Positions 16,454-24,231 of a stretch of DNA of 64,000 bases are shown piece after piece (within the stretch, counting starts at the first letter, position 1; every line of letters begins with the position of its first letter). The stretch comes from Eubacterium sp. AF16-48 (GTDB lineage: Bacteria > Bacillota > Clostridia > Lachnospirales > Lachnospiraceae). A model generated the notes under the pieces. That model had not been told where the DNA came from. It was given only the letters and a program-made list of their open reading frames with translations, and ran no database searches. The stretch covers positions 1 to 64,000 of the forward strand of contig NZ_QUHB01000008.1 in the NCBI RefSeq assembly GCF_003479405.1, in the 5' to 3' direction. Both the position numbers and the translations under genes were made by a program.

Positions 16454-18589
16454 ATGAGAAAAAAGAATATTGCCCAGATCGCAGCAATAGCTATGGCAGT
16501 AACAATGGCGGCTACATCAGCACCGGCTAATGTATTCGCATATGGAGAAACAAGTGGAAACAGCACATTATTCGCTGATACACAGAACATATCAGACTAC
16601 AGCAATTGGAAAGATACGGTATGGAATATAAAAGATTCAGAGGGAAACCTTACAAGAGAAGGGGAAGCCTATGATTCATCAAAAATTATTCTTACACCGG
16701 GAAAAGACGCTAAGGATTTAGGATTTGCATGGTACTCCAAAGAAAAAGGTGAGCCGGCAGTTAAGGTTGGAAAGAAATCGGATTTAAGTGATGCAAAGGA
16801 ATTTAAGGGAACAGCAACGGAAATTAACCGTTCAAACCAGAAAAATACATACAAGGCATCAAATAAAATTACAATAGAAGATTATTTTGAAGAAGACACT
16901 ACTTATTATTACAGCTACACAGACGATGTTAAAAATCCAAACTGGAGTGAAGCAAAGGCATATACAACAAAGAAAACATCATCATTTCAGACAATTCTTG
17001 TAGGTGACCCACAGGTTGGAGCTTCAGGTTCAAAGGGACAGGGAACAGATGATGATTTAAACATTGCCGTTGACACTTACAACTGGAATAAGACATTGGA
17101 GCAGTCAAAGGTAACAGCACCAAATGCAAGCTTTATATTATCAGCAGGTGACCAGATTGATTATTCAGGAACAGACAGCTCAGATGGGAAGAATGTAAGA
17201 GAAAGCGAATATGCAGGATTTACATATCCTTCAATCTTGAGAAATCTTCCTTTGGCAACAACTATAGGCAACCACGAAAGCAAAGGAACAGATTACAAAT
17301 TCCATTACAATAACCCTAATTCAGATGACAATTTAGGAAGCACGAATTCAGGCTCAGATTATTACTTTAGTTACGGCAATGTGTTGTTTATCAGTTTAAA
17401 CAGTAACAACAGAAATACAGTAGAGCATAAGGAATTACTTAAAAAAGCAGTGGCAAGTCACAAGGATGCAAAGTGGAAAGTTGTTATGTTCCATCATGAC
17501 ATTTATGGTTCAGGTCAGCCACATTCTGATACAGACGGTGCTAACTTAAGAGTTTTGTTTGCACCTTTAATGGATGAGTTTGGAATTGATGTGTGCTTAA
17601 CAGGTCACGACCATTCCTACGCAAGATCTTACTTAATGGCAGATGGTACAGCAATAAATTATGGAGATTCCGTTGCAGTTAATCCGGAAGGAACACTTTA
17701 CATTGCAGCAGGTTCAGCCAGCGGAAGTAAGTTCTACAAATTAGCAACCACAAAACAGTATTATATAGCAGAGCGTTCTAATACACAGCTCCCAACATTT
17801 TCAACTATTGATTTTACAGATAATTCCCTTGTAATAAAGACATATGATTACAACGGAAATAAATATGCAGATGATTATACATTGTACAAAACAAATGATA
17901 ATATCTCCATGAAAGAGTTAATAACCGAAGCAGAAAATGTTAAGAATGATGGTTATACAACACAGTCATGGGATACACTTCAAAAGGCAATTGAAAGTGC
18001 AAAAAATCTTATGCAGTACACAGGGGAAGACAAGGGTGCCTTAGACCTTGTAAAGGCTTACGACAAGAACAACGACAATGATAATCCTGATGATATGCTT
18101 AACTACTATGGATATGCTCAGGGGGATTATCAGAAAGATAAAACAACAACTTTGAAGACAGGATTTTCCACATTGTTAGATAAGACAATGGATACAAAGC
18201 TTGTTATTGGTCAGAAAATATTTGAATACAACTACAATAACCTTTTAAAGGCAAAATCAGGCTTACAGAAGAAAGCTGAAACAAATAATGATGACAAAAA
18301 GGATGATAACAAAGTTAACAAGCCGGTACAGAAGTTGTCATTAAAGGCAGGCAGGAAGACAGTTAAAACAGGTAAGACAATTACTTTAAAGAAAGGAAAA
18401 ACATTACAGTTAAAACTTACGGTAAACGGTGTTACAGGAAAGAACGTTAAATACACAACTTCAAACAAAAAGGTTGTAAGCATTTCTGCAACAGGAAAAA
18501 TTAAGGCATTAAAGAAGAGCAAAAAAGCAGTAAAGATTACCGTAAAGTTTGGAAACAAAAAAGTTTCATTTAAAGTAAAGGCTAAATAG
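16454..18589 (+). CDS. Secreted purple-acid-phosphatase-like metallophosphoesterase with a Big2 tail
   Basis: 711 residues. The signal peptide (1-29) ends in NVFA. An N-terminal fibronectin-like domain (about 70-175) precedes the phosphoesterase core, which shows all blocks: GDPQVG, SAGDQID, GNHES, MFHHDIYG and GHDHSYAR, the metal ligands of the calcineurin-like fold. A helical segment (about 490-610) and a C-terminal Big2-type immunoglobulin domain (about 625-711, with VKYTTSNKKVVSIS) follow. It probably releases phosphate or cleaves phosphodiesters outside the cell. The YibE/F gene follows 31 bases later without a terminator. Confidence 0.88.
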   Translation: MRKKNIAQIAAIAMAVTMAATSAPANVFAYGETSGNSTLFADTQNISDYSNWKDTVWNIKDSEGNLTREGEAYDSSKIILTPGKDAKDLGFAWYSKEKGEPAVKVGKKSDLSDAKEFKGTATEINRSNQKNTYKASNKITIEDYFEEDTTYYYSYTDDVKNPNWSEAKAYTTKKTSSFQTILVGDPQVGASGSKGQGTDDDLNIAVDTYNWNKTLEQSKVTAPNASFILSAGDQIDYSGTDSSDGKNVRESEYAGFTYPSILRNLPLATTIGNHESKGTDYKFHYNNPNSDDNLGSTNSGSDYYFSYGNVLFISLNSNNRNTVEHKELLKKAVASHKDAKWKVVMFHHDIYGSGQPHSDTDGANLRVLFAPLMDEFGIDVCLTGHDHSYARSYLMADGTAINYGDSVAVNPEGTLYIAAGSASGSKFYKLATTKQYYIAERSNTQLPTFSTIDFTDNSLVIKTYDYNGNKYADDYTLYKTNDNISMKELITEAENVKNDGYTTQSWDTLQKAIESAKNLMQYTGEDKGALDLVKAYDKNNDNDNPDDMLNYYGYAQGDYQKDKTTTLKTGFSTLLDKTMDTKLVIGQKIFEYNYNNLLKAKSGLQKKAETNNDDKKDDNKVNKPVQKLSLKAGRKTVKTGKTITLKKGKTLQLKLTVNGVTGKNVKYTTSNKKVVSISATGKIKALKKSKKAVKITVKFGNKKVSFKVKAK

Positions 18590-18620
18590 ATAATCTGTTA
18601 AAAAATTGAGGATTAATTTA

Positions 18621-19760
18621 ATGAAGAAATATTCAAATGTTATATTTGTTGTTTTCCTTATAATCTTCGCAGCAGGACTTTGGTTATTCAACTCCCGGAT
18701 AACCAGAGTCCCTTTGCTATCTGATGACAATTTTAATTTCGTAAAGGGCGAAGTAGTGGAAGTAACAGAGGATAATACAGTAGATAATCAGGTAAACGGT
18801 GGGAGCCAAAATGTAAAAGTGAAAATCAGATCCGGAAAATATAAAGGAAAAATCTGTGATGCTAACAATATGAATGGATACCTTTACGGAACATATTGTA
18901 CAAAGGGAACAAAAGTAATCGTGCAGCTTAGCAGTTACAATGATGAATTGTCAGGAAGTATATATGGATATGACAGAGGAAACATTATTTGGGAGATTGT
19001 AGCTGTTCTAGCCATTGGATTATTTGCCGTAGGGGGAAAACGTGGCATTAAATCCATGCTGGCACTTATATTTACCTTTGTATGCGTAATATATCTATAC
19101 ATCCCCTTAATGTACATTGGCTGTTCGCCTTTCTGGGCAGCAGTTCTGGTGGTAATATTTGTAACGATAGTCTCCATATACCTTATATGCGGCTACAACA
19201 AAAAAGGAATTTGTGCTATTGCAGGTACCATACTTGGAGTTCTAATTGCCGGAATATTTGCCACGGTATTTGGAAAAATAACCCGTATAACCGGTTATAA
19301 TATAGAAGATATAGAAACGATGGTATATGTTTCCCAAAACAGTAAGCTTCAAATAGGTGGAGTGTTTTTTTCAGGAATATTAATTGCTTCCCTTGGAGCA
19401 GTAATGGATGTGGCTGTTTCCATTTCTGCCACAATAGAGGAAATACATAACAAGCGACCTGAACTTACTACAAAAGAGTTGTTTAAATCGGGTATACATG
19501 TGGGAAAAGATATGATGGGAACAATGTCTAACACATTAATATTGGCATTTACCGGCGGAGCAATAAACACGATGATACTTATTTACGCATATATGATGCC
19601 GTATTTACAGATTATTAATATGTACTCCATTGGAATCGAGGTAATAAAAGGTATATCGGGAACACTTGGAATTATACTTACAGTACCGCTGGTTTCGGTA
19701 ATTTCAGCGTGGATGTATGGAAAGAAGAATCCTCATGAATCGAAAAGCAATGAAGAGTGA
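18621..19760 (+). CDS. YibE/F family membrane protein
   Basis: The start is ATG at 18621 with GAGGA eight bases upstream; the in-frame TTG at 18606 has no ribosome site. 379 residues: N-terminal helix, an extracytoplasmic domain of about 90 residues (VKGEVVEVTEDN, VKVKIRSGKYKG), then about seven helices with the family's central blocks GVLIAGIFATVFGKI, GAVMDVAVSISA and HVGKDMMGTMSNTLILAFTG. Transport function is suspected for the family but not proven. It appears co-transcribed with the secreted phosphoesterase, which may hint at uptake of what that enzyme releases (inference). Confidence 0.82.
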   Translation: MKKYSNVIFVVFLIIFAAGLWLFNSRITRVPLLSDDNFNFVKGEVVEVTEDNTVDNQVNGGSQNVKVKIRSGKYKGKICDANNMNGYLYGTYCTKGTKVIVQLSSYNDELSGSIYGYDRGNIIWEIVAVLAIGLFAVGGKRGIKSMLALIFTFVCVIYLYIPLMYIGCSPFWAAVLVVIFVTIVSIYLICGYNKKGICAIAGTILGVLIAGIFATVFGKITRITGYNIEDIETMVYVSQNSKLQIGGVFFSGILIASLGAVMDVAVSISATIEEIHNKRPELTTKELFKSGIHVGKDMMGTMSNTLILAFTGGAINTMILIYAYMMPYLQIINMYSIGIEVIKGISGTLGIILTVPLVSVISAWMYGKKNPHESKSNEE

Positions 19761-19780
19761 GGTTGTCGTGTAAAAAAACA

Positions 19781-19862
19781 ATTACGTCCTTAAAAATGTA
19801 ACAAAACACACTTTTACGTCCTTAAAATGTAAGAAAAATACATTTTTACGTCCTTAAAAATG
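19781..19862 (+). repeat. Three tandem copies of a 20-bp element at 31-bp spacing
   Basis: Copies at 19781-19800, 19812-19831 and 19843-19862 share TTACGTCCTTAAAA(A)TGT. They sit immediately upstream of the -35 box of the next gene's promoter. The equal spacing (close to three helical turns) suggests binding of a protein to one DNA face. Confidence 0.85.
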
Positions 19863-19891
19863 TTGACGTGTAAAAATAACATGGATATAAT
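19863..19891 (+). promoter_or_regulatory. Sigma-A promoter of the AAA_14 ATPase gene
   Basis: TTGACG (19863-19868), 17-nt spacer, TATAAT (19886-19891), a near-consensus promoter directly after the triple repeat. Confidence 0.7.
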
Positions 19892-19931
19892 TATATAAAA
19901 AGAAGGATAATAAAGAAAAGGGTGTGGTTGT

Positions 19932-21239
19932 ATGAGACGTTTTGCATTGGAAAAATTAAAAAAATGGAAGGACAGTGAAAGTAGAAAACCACTTATTATA
20001 CGAGGTGCCAGACAGGTAGGAAAAACATGGCTTATGAAGGAATTTGGAAGAGAGTGTTTTGAGAATGTGGCATATGTAAATTTTGACAGCAATGTCAGGA
20101 TGAAGGGGGTTTTTGAAGGTCAGATTGATATTGAGAGAATAATACTGGCTATTGAAATTGAAACCGGTGTAACCATTGAAAGGGAAAATACGTTATTAAT
20201 TTTTGACGAAATTCAGGAGGTTCCAAGAGCACTGTCATCTTTAAAGTATTTTTATGAAAATGCGCCGGAATATGCTATTGTGGCTGCCGGTTCTCTTTTA
20301 GGTGTAGCAATGCATAAAAAAACATCATTTCCTGTGGGAAAAGTTGACTTTATGGATTTGTATCCCCTTAATTTTCAGGAATTTTTATGTGCATTAGGAG
20401 AAGAGAGATATGTAGACATTCTCCAAGGTAAGGACACAGATATGGTAAATACCTTTAAAGATAAATATATAGATAGACTTCGTGAATATTACTATGTTGG
20501 TGGAATGCCGGAAGTGGTGCAAACCTACGTTGACACTAGAAATTTTAAAAAAGTAAGAGAGCTTCAAAAAAATCTTATAAATTATTATCAACAGGATTTT
20601 TCAAAGCATGCGGAGATGAATCTTGTTACAAGATTAAATCTGGTATGGAACTCAATTCCTATGCAGTTGGCAAAGGAAAACAAAAAATATATATATGGTC
20701 AGGTAAGGAAAGGCGCCAGGGCAAAGGATTTTGAATTGGCAATTCAGTGGCTTTTAGACTGTGGATTAATTCATAAAGTACAGAGAATAAATAAGCCTTC
20801 GTTGCCGTTGAAGGCTTATATGGATTTAAATGCATTTAAAGTTTTTTTACTTGATATTGGTTTGTTAATTGCAATGACTGATTTAGATGTAAAAGTAATT
20901 CTAGAGGGAAATAAAATTTTTACAGAATTTAAAGGAGCCCTTACAGAGCAATATGTTTTACAACAATTAATTTCTGAAAATGGAGTAATGCCTTATTATT
21001 ATTCAGCCACAAATTCTCAAGGGGAGATTGATTTTGTAGTACAGGGCAAAACTTCAGTTATTCCTATTGAAGTTAAGGCAGAAGAAAATCTCAGGGCTAA
21101 GAGCTTAAAGGCATTTTGCGATAAGTATAACCCTAAATTTGCAGTGAGAACTTCTATGTCCGATTATAGAAAACAGGATTGGATGAACAATATTCCTCTT
21201 TACAATATTGATAGAATAAGGGACTATCTTGAACAGTAA
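19932..21239 (+). CDS. AAA_14/DUF4143 ATPase
   Basis: 435 residues. N-terminal P-loop ATPase: RGARQVGKTWL (Walker A, about 24-34), TLLIFDEIQEVP (Walker B, about 89-100), VAAGSLLG sensor region, and DLYPLNFQEFL. The C-terminal DUF4143 half ends in the restriction-nuclease-like block GEIDFVVQ and PIEVKAEENLRAKSL (about 355-390), which matches a PD-(D/E)xK pattern. Such proteins are abundant in gut anaerobes and archaea, and their role is unclear. GGTTGT and a weak ribosome site precede the ATG. The array of promoter repeats suggests tight control. Confidence 0.85.
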   Translation: MRRFALEKLKKWKDSESRKPLIIRGARQVGKTWLMKEFGRECFENVAYVNFDSNVRMKGVFEGQIDIERIILAIEIETGVTIERENTLLIFDEIQEVPRALSSLKYFYENAPEYAIVAAGSLLGVAMHKKTSFPVGKVDFMDLYPLNFQEFLCALGEERYVDILQGKDTDMVNTFKDKYIDRLREYYYVGGMPEVVQTYVDTRNFKKVRELQKNLINYYQQDFSKHAEMNLVTRLNLVWNSIPMQLAKENKKYIYGQVRKGARAKDFELAIQWLLDCGLIHKVQRINKPSLPLKAYMDLNAFKVFLLDIGLLIAMTDLDVKVILEGNKIFTEFKGALTEQYVLQQLISENGVMPYYYSATNSQGEIDFVVQGKTSVIPIEVKAEENLRAKSLKAFCDKYNPKFAVRTSMSDYRKQDWMNNIPLYNIDRIRDYLEQ

Positions 21240-21263
21240 AAAGTTATAGGGGATTTCCACATT

Positions 21264-21286
21264 GTATGGTACAATAGTTACCATAC
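21264..21286 (+). promoter_or_regulatory. Extended -10 promoter overlapped by an inverted repeat
   Basis: GTATGGTA (21264-21271) and TACCATAC (21279-21286) form a perfect 8-bp inverted repeat with a 7-nt centre. The same bases contain an extended -10 element, TGG then TACAAT (21270-21275). A repressor bound here would block the NSS transporter promoter. Confidence 0.55.
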
Positions 21287-21308
21287 TAAAGGAAAGGAAA
21301 TTCTAATA

Positions 21309-22640
21309 ATGGAAAAAACGAGAGATGGCTTTAAGAGCCGGACAGGCTTTGTAATTGCCTGCATTGGCTCAGCCGTAGGTATGGGAAACATATGGAGATT
21401 CCCATACATGGTATCAGATTGGGGAGGAATGACATTTTTAATTCCATATGTTCTGTTTGTAATTTTAATTGGAGCATCGGGAGTTATCGAGGAAATGGCA
21501 CTTGGTCGTGCGGCAAAGGGCGGACCTATTATAGCTTTTGGAAAGTGTACGGAAGTTCGTACCGGTAACAAAAAAATAGGAGAGAGAATAGGTATTATTC
21601 CGGTGATTGGCTCTCTTGCCCTGGCAATCGGTTACACGGTAGTAGTTGGTTGGATTTTCAAATATACTTTTCTTGCCTTGTCAGGACAGTTAGCAGGCAT
21701 GGGACAGGATATGGATGCCATAGGAGGTATGTTTGGAACCACCGCAATAAAATTCGGTAACAATTTATGGCTGGTGGTCGCAGTAATAGTAACAGCGGTA
21801 ATTATGGCATTCGGAATTGCAGGAGGAATTGAAAGGGCAAACAAAATAATGATGCCTCTTTTATTTGTGCTGTTTTTAGGTCTGGGTATTTATATATTTA
21901 CATTACCGGGAGCAAGTGACGGATATAAGTACATATTCACAATTAATCCAAAAGGACTGTTAAATGTAAGATTGTGGATTTTTGCCTTTGGTCAGGCATT
22001 TTTCTCACTTTCCATTGCAGGAAATGGAACAGTAATTTACGGCTCATATTTAAGCAAATCAGAAAATGTTGTAACATCTGCCGGAAATGTGGCTATATTT
22101 GATACTTTGGCAGCATTACTTGCGGCATTTGTAATTATTCCGGGAATGGCAGTTGGAGGTGCAGAGTTATCTTCAGGAGGTCCGGGACTGATGTTTGTAT
22201 ATTTGGTAAATGTGTTTAATGGAATGCCCGGTGGAAAAATTGTAGGAATAGTATTTTACATTTGTGTACTTTTTGCAGGAATGAGCTCACTGGTTAATTT
22301 ATACGAAGCGCCGGTAGCAACAATGCAGGAAAAGTTTGGTCTTAAAAGACCGGCAGCAGTTGGTGTAATAGCTGCTATTGGTTGCATTGTGGGACTTGCA
22401 ATTCAGGGAATCGTATCAGGATGGATGGATGCCGTTTCAATATATATTTGTCCGTTAGGAGCAATGCTTGCAGGCATCATGTTCTTCTGGGTAGCAGGAA
22501 AAGATTTTGCATTAGAAGCAGTAAACCAGGGCAAGGACAAGCCTATTGGAAAGTGGTTTATGCCTCTTGGAAAGTATGTGCTTGTTCCTTTGGCTTTTGT
22601 AGCATTAGTTGCCGGAGCAATTTTAGGTGGAATAGGTTAA
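21309..22640 (+). CDS. NSS-family sodium-dependent transporter
   Basis: 443 residues, about 11 membrane helices. Helix 1 carries the diagnostic unwound segment GSAVGMGNIWRFPYM (sodium and substrate site), and other family blocks include FSLSIAGNGTVIYGSYL and AGMSSLVNLYEA. Bacterial members take up amino acids or related amines with sodium. GGAAAGGAAATTC precedes the ATG. It may continue into the following membrane-protein gene 28 bases later. The substrate cannot be assigned. Confidence 0.9.
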   Translation: MEKTRDGFKSRTGFVIACIGSAVGMGNIWRFPYMVSDWGGMTFLIPYVLFVILIGASGVIEEMALGRAAKGGPIIAFGKCTEVRTGNKKIGERIGIIPVIGSLALAIGYTVVVGWIFKYTFLALSGQLAGMGQDMDAIGGMFGTTAIKFGNNLWLVVAVIVTAVIMAFGIAGGIERANKIMMPLLFVLFLGLGIYIFTLPGASDGYKYIFTINPKGLLNVRLWIFAFGQAFFSLSIAGNGTVIYGSYLSKSENVVTSAGNVAIFDTLAALLAAFVIIPGMAVGGAELSSGGPGLMFVYLVNVFNGMPGGKIVGIVFYICVLFAGMSSLVNLYEAPVATMQEKFGLKRPAAVGVIAAIGCIVGLAIQGIVSGWMDAVSIYICPLGAMLAGIMFFWVAGKDFALEAVNQGKDKPIGKWFMPLGKYVLVPLAFVALVAGAILGGIG

Positions 22641-22668
22641 TGGTTGAAAATTGGGGAGGAATTAAAAG

Positions 22669-24144
22669 ATGACTTATAGTAACCCGGCAACTCAGGGAAA
22701 GAAAATTACTATTATATTTGGAGTAGTGCTTTCAGTTCTTGTACTGCTTACCATAAATCCGGTTATTGATAATGATTTCTGGTTTTTGTTAAAAGGTGGG
22801 GATTATGTAATGGCTAATGGCATTCCCCATACGGAGCCTTTTACAATGCATCAGGGATGGAATTTTGTTATGCAGCAGTGGCTTAGCTCTGTTATTTTCG
22901 CATTAATTTATAATACATTTGGCGTAATGGGAATGGTTGTGACCATGAGTATTATATCATTAATTACAACTCTTATAATTTATAAAATATGCTTGTATGT
23001 TACTAACAACAATACTTTAATTTCTTTTATTATAGGCTGTGTGTATGTTATTATAAATGCTTTTTCATGTGTTACCAGACCTAAGATTTTTACAGCCCTT
23101 ATATTTGCAGTTGAATTATATTATCTTGAGAAGTTTATAAAAGAGCAGAAAACCAGGTATCTTATAGCACTTCCTATATTATCGGTTTTGGAAATAAATC
23201 TTCATGCCTCTATGTGGTGGATGATTATTGTGTTAATGCTTCCTTATGTGGCAGACAGCATTTCCATTCCCAAATTAAAGGTTAAAGGGGAAAATAAAAA
23301 AATTATTCCATTGCTTTTATCCATGGTTGCGGTATTTATTGCCGGATTAATTAATCCATATGGAATTAAAGCTATTACGTATTTGTTCAGGTCTTACGGG
23401 CTAGAAGAAATAAGCGGGTATATTTCTGAAATGCAGGGGATTAACGTTAATGATGCCATGGGAATGGCAATGGCGGTTATTATGATTATAATGGTTTTTG
23501 CCTATATTTTATACCGCAGGGGTACTTACAAAATCAGATATTTTTGTCTGACTTTAGGAACAACTTATTTGATGTTGTCGGCATATAGAAGCATATTTAT
23601 ATTTGCCACAGGAGCATTGTTCCCATTAGCATACTATCTAAAGGATGTGTATCCACCTGAAAATAAAAAGTCCCAAGAGTCAAACAGAAAAACTGTTAAT
23701 ATACTATTAGTAGTATTGTGCATTGCAATTGTGGCAGCGGTAGCAGTTAAATTTATAAAATATGATGATTCTTCTGCTCAGGCAAAATGTAAGGGAGCAG
23801 TTGAATATTTAAAGGCAAATAATAATCCGGATGATGTGGTATTATTTACCACATATGAAGATGGAGGATACGCAGAGTATTGTGGATTTAAGCCATATAT
23901 GGATGCCAGGGCGGAGGTTTTTGTTAAGAAAAATAACGGTAAGGCAGATGTTATGAAAGAGTATAACAGGCTTGAGGATGGGGATATTTATTACAAGGAT
24001 ATATTTGATAAGTATAAATTTACTCATGCAATTCTTTACAAAAAGGGACTGCTATATACATATATATCAAAAGATAAGGATTATAAACAGGTTTACTCGG
24101 ATAAAAACAGGGTAATTTATGAGTATGTTGGGGAAAATAGATAA
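22669..24144 (+). CDS. Polytopic membrane protein, GT-C glycosyltransferase-like
   Basis: 491 residues with about eleven hydrophobic helices and a C-terminal soluble part (about 365-491) beginning near CKGAVEYLKANNNPDDVVLF. An early extracytoplasmic loop contains VIDNDFWFLLKGGDYV and EPFTMHQGWNFVMQQW, the acidic-loop plus W-x-x-x-W look of lipid-linked GT-C enzymes such as PMT/GT39 relatives. It lies between the NSS symporter and a YfhO-type protein, and the two large proteins may act on the same surface polymer (inference). GGGGAGGAATTAAA is the ribosome site. Confidence 0.6.
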   Translation: MTYSNPATQGKKITIIFGVVLSVLVLLTINPVIDNDFWFLLKGGDYVMANGIPHTEPFTMHQGWNFVMQQWLSSVIFALIYNTFGVMGMVVTMSIISLITTLIIYKICLYVTNNNTLISFIIGCVYVIINAFSCVTRPKIFTALIFAVELYYLEKFIKEQKTRYLIALPILSVLEINLHASMWWMIIVLMLPYVADSISIPKLKVKGENKKIIPLLLSMVAVFIAGLINPYGIKAITYLFRSYGLEEISGYISEMQGINVNDAMGMAMAVIMIIMVFAYILYRRGTYKIRYFCLTLGTTYLMLSAYRSIFIFATGALFPLAYYLKDVYPPENKKSQESNRKTVNILLVVLCIAIVAAVAVKFIKYDDSSAQAKCKGAVEYLKANNNPDDVVLFTTYEDGGYAEYCGFKPYMDARAEVFVKKNNGKADVMKEYNRLEDGDIYYKDIFDKYKFTHAILYKKGLLYTYISKDKDYKQVYSDKNRVIYEYVGENR

Positions 24145-24184
24145 AATATCACATTTACATCATATTTAATTTTTTAAGAGTGTG

Positions 24185-24193
24185 TGCTATAAT
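24185..24193 (+). promoter_or_regulatory. Extended -10 promoter of the yfhO-like gene
   Basis: TGC followed by TATAAT (24188-24193). The -35 region is weak (TTTAAT, 24165-24170), as expected for an extended -10 promoter. Transcription would start at about 24200, only about 30 bases before the start codon. Confidence 0.6.
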
Positions 24194-24228
24194 ACACCTT
24201 AAATATATAGAGAAAAGTTTTAAGGTGT
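24194..24228 (+). promoter_or_regulatory. Leader inverted repeat covering the ribosome site
   Basis: ACACCTTAAA (24194-24203) is perfectly complementary to TTTAAGGTGT (24219-24228), loop 15 nt. The only Shine-Dalgarno-like bases (AAGGTG) lie in the right arm, three bases before the ATG at 24232. Either the mRNA hairpin masks the ribosome site or the DNA repeat is an operator. Confidence 0.6.
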
Positions 24229-24231
24229 GCT

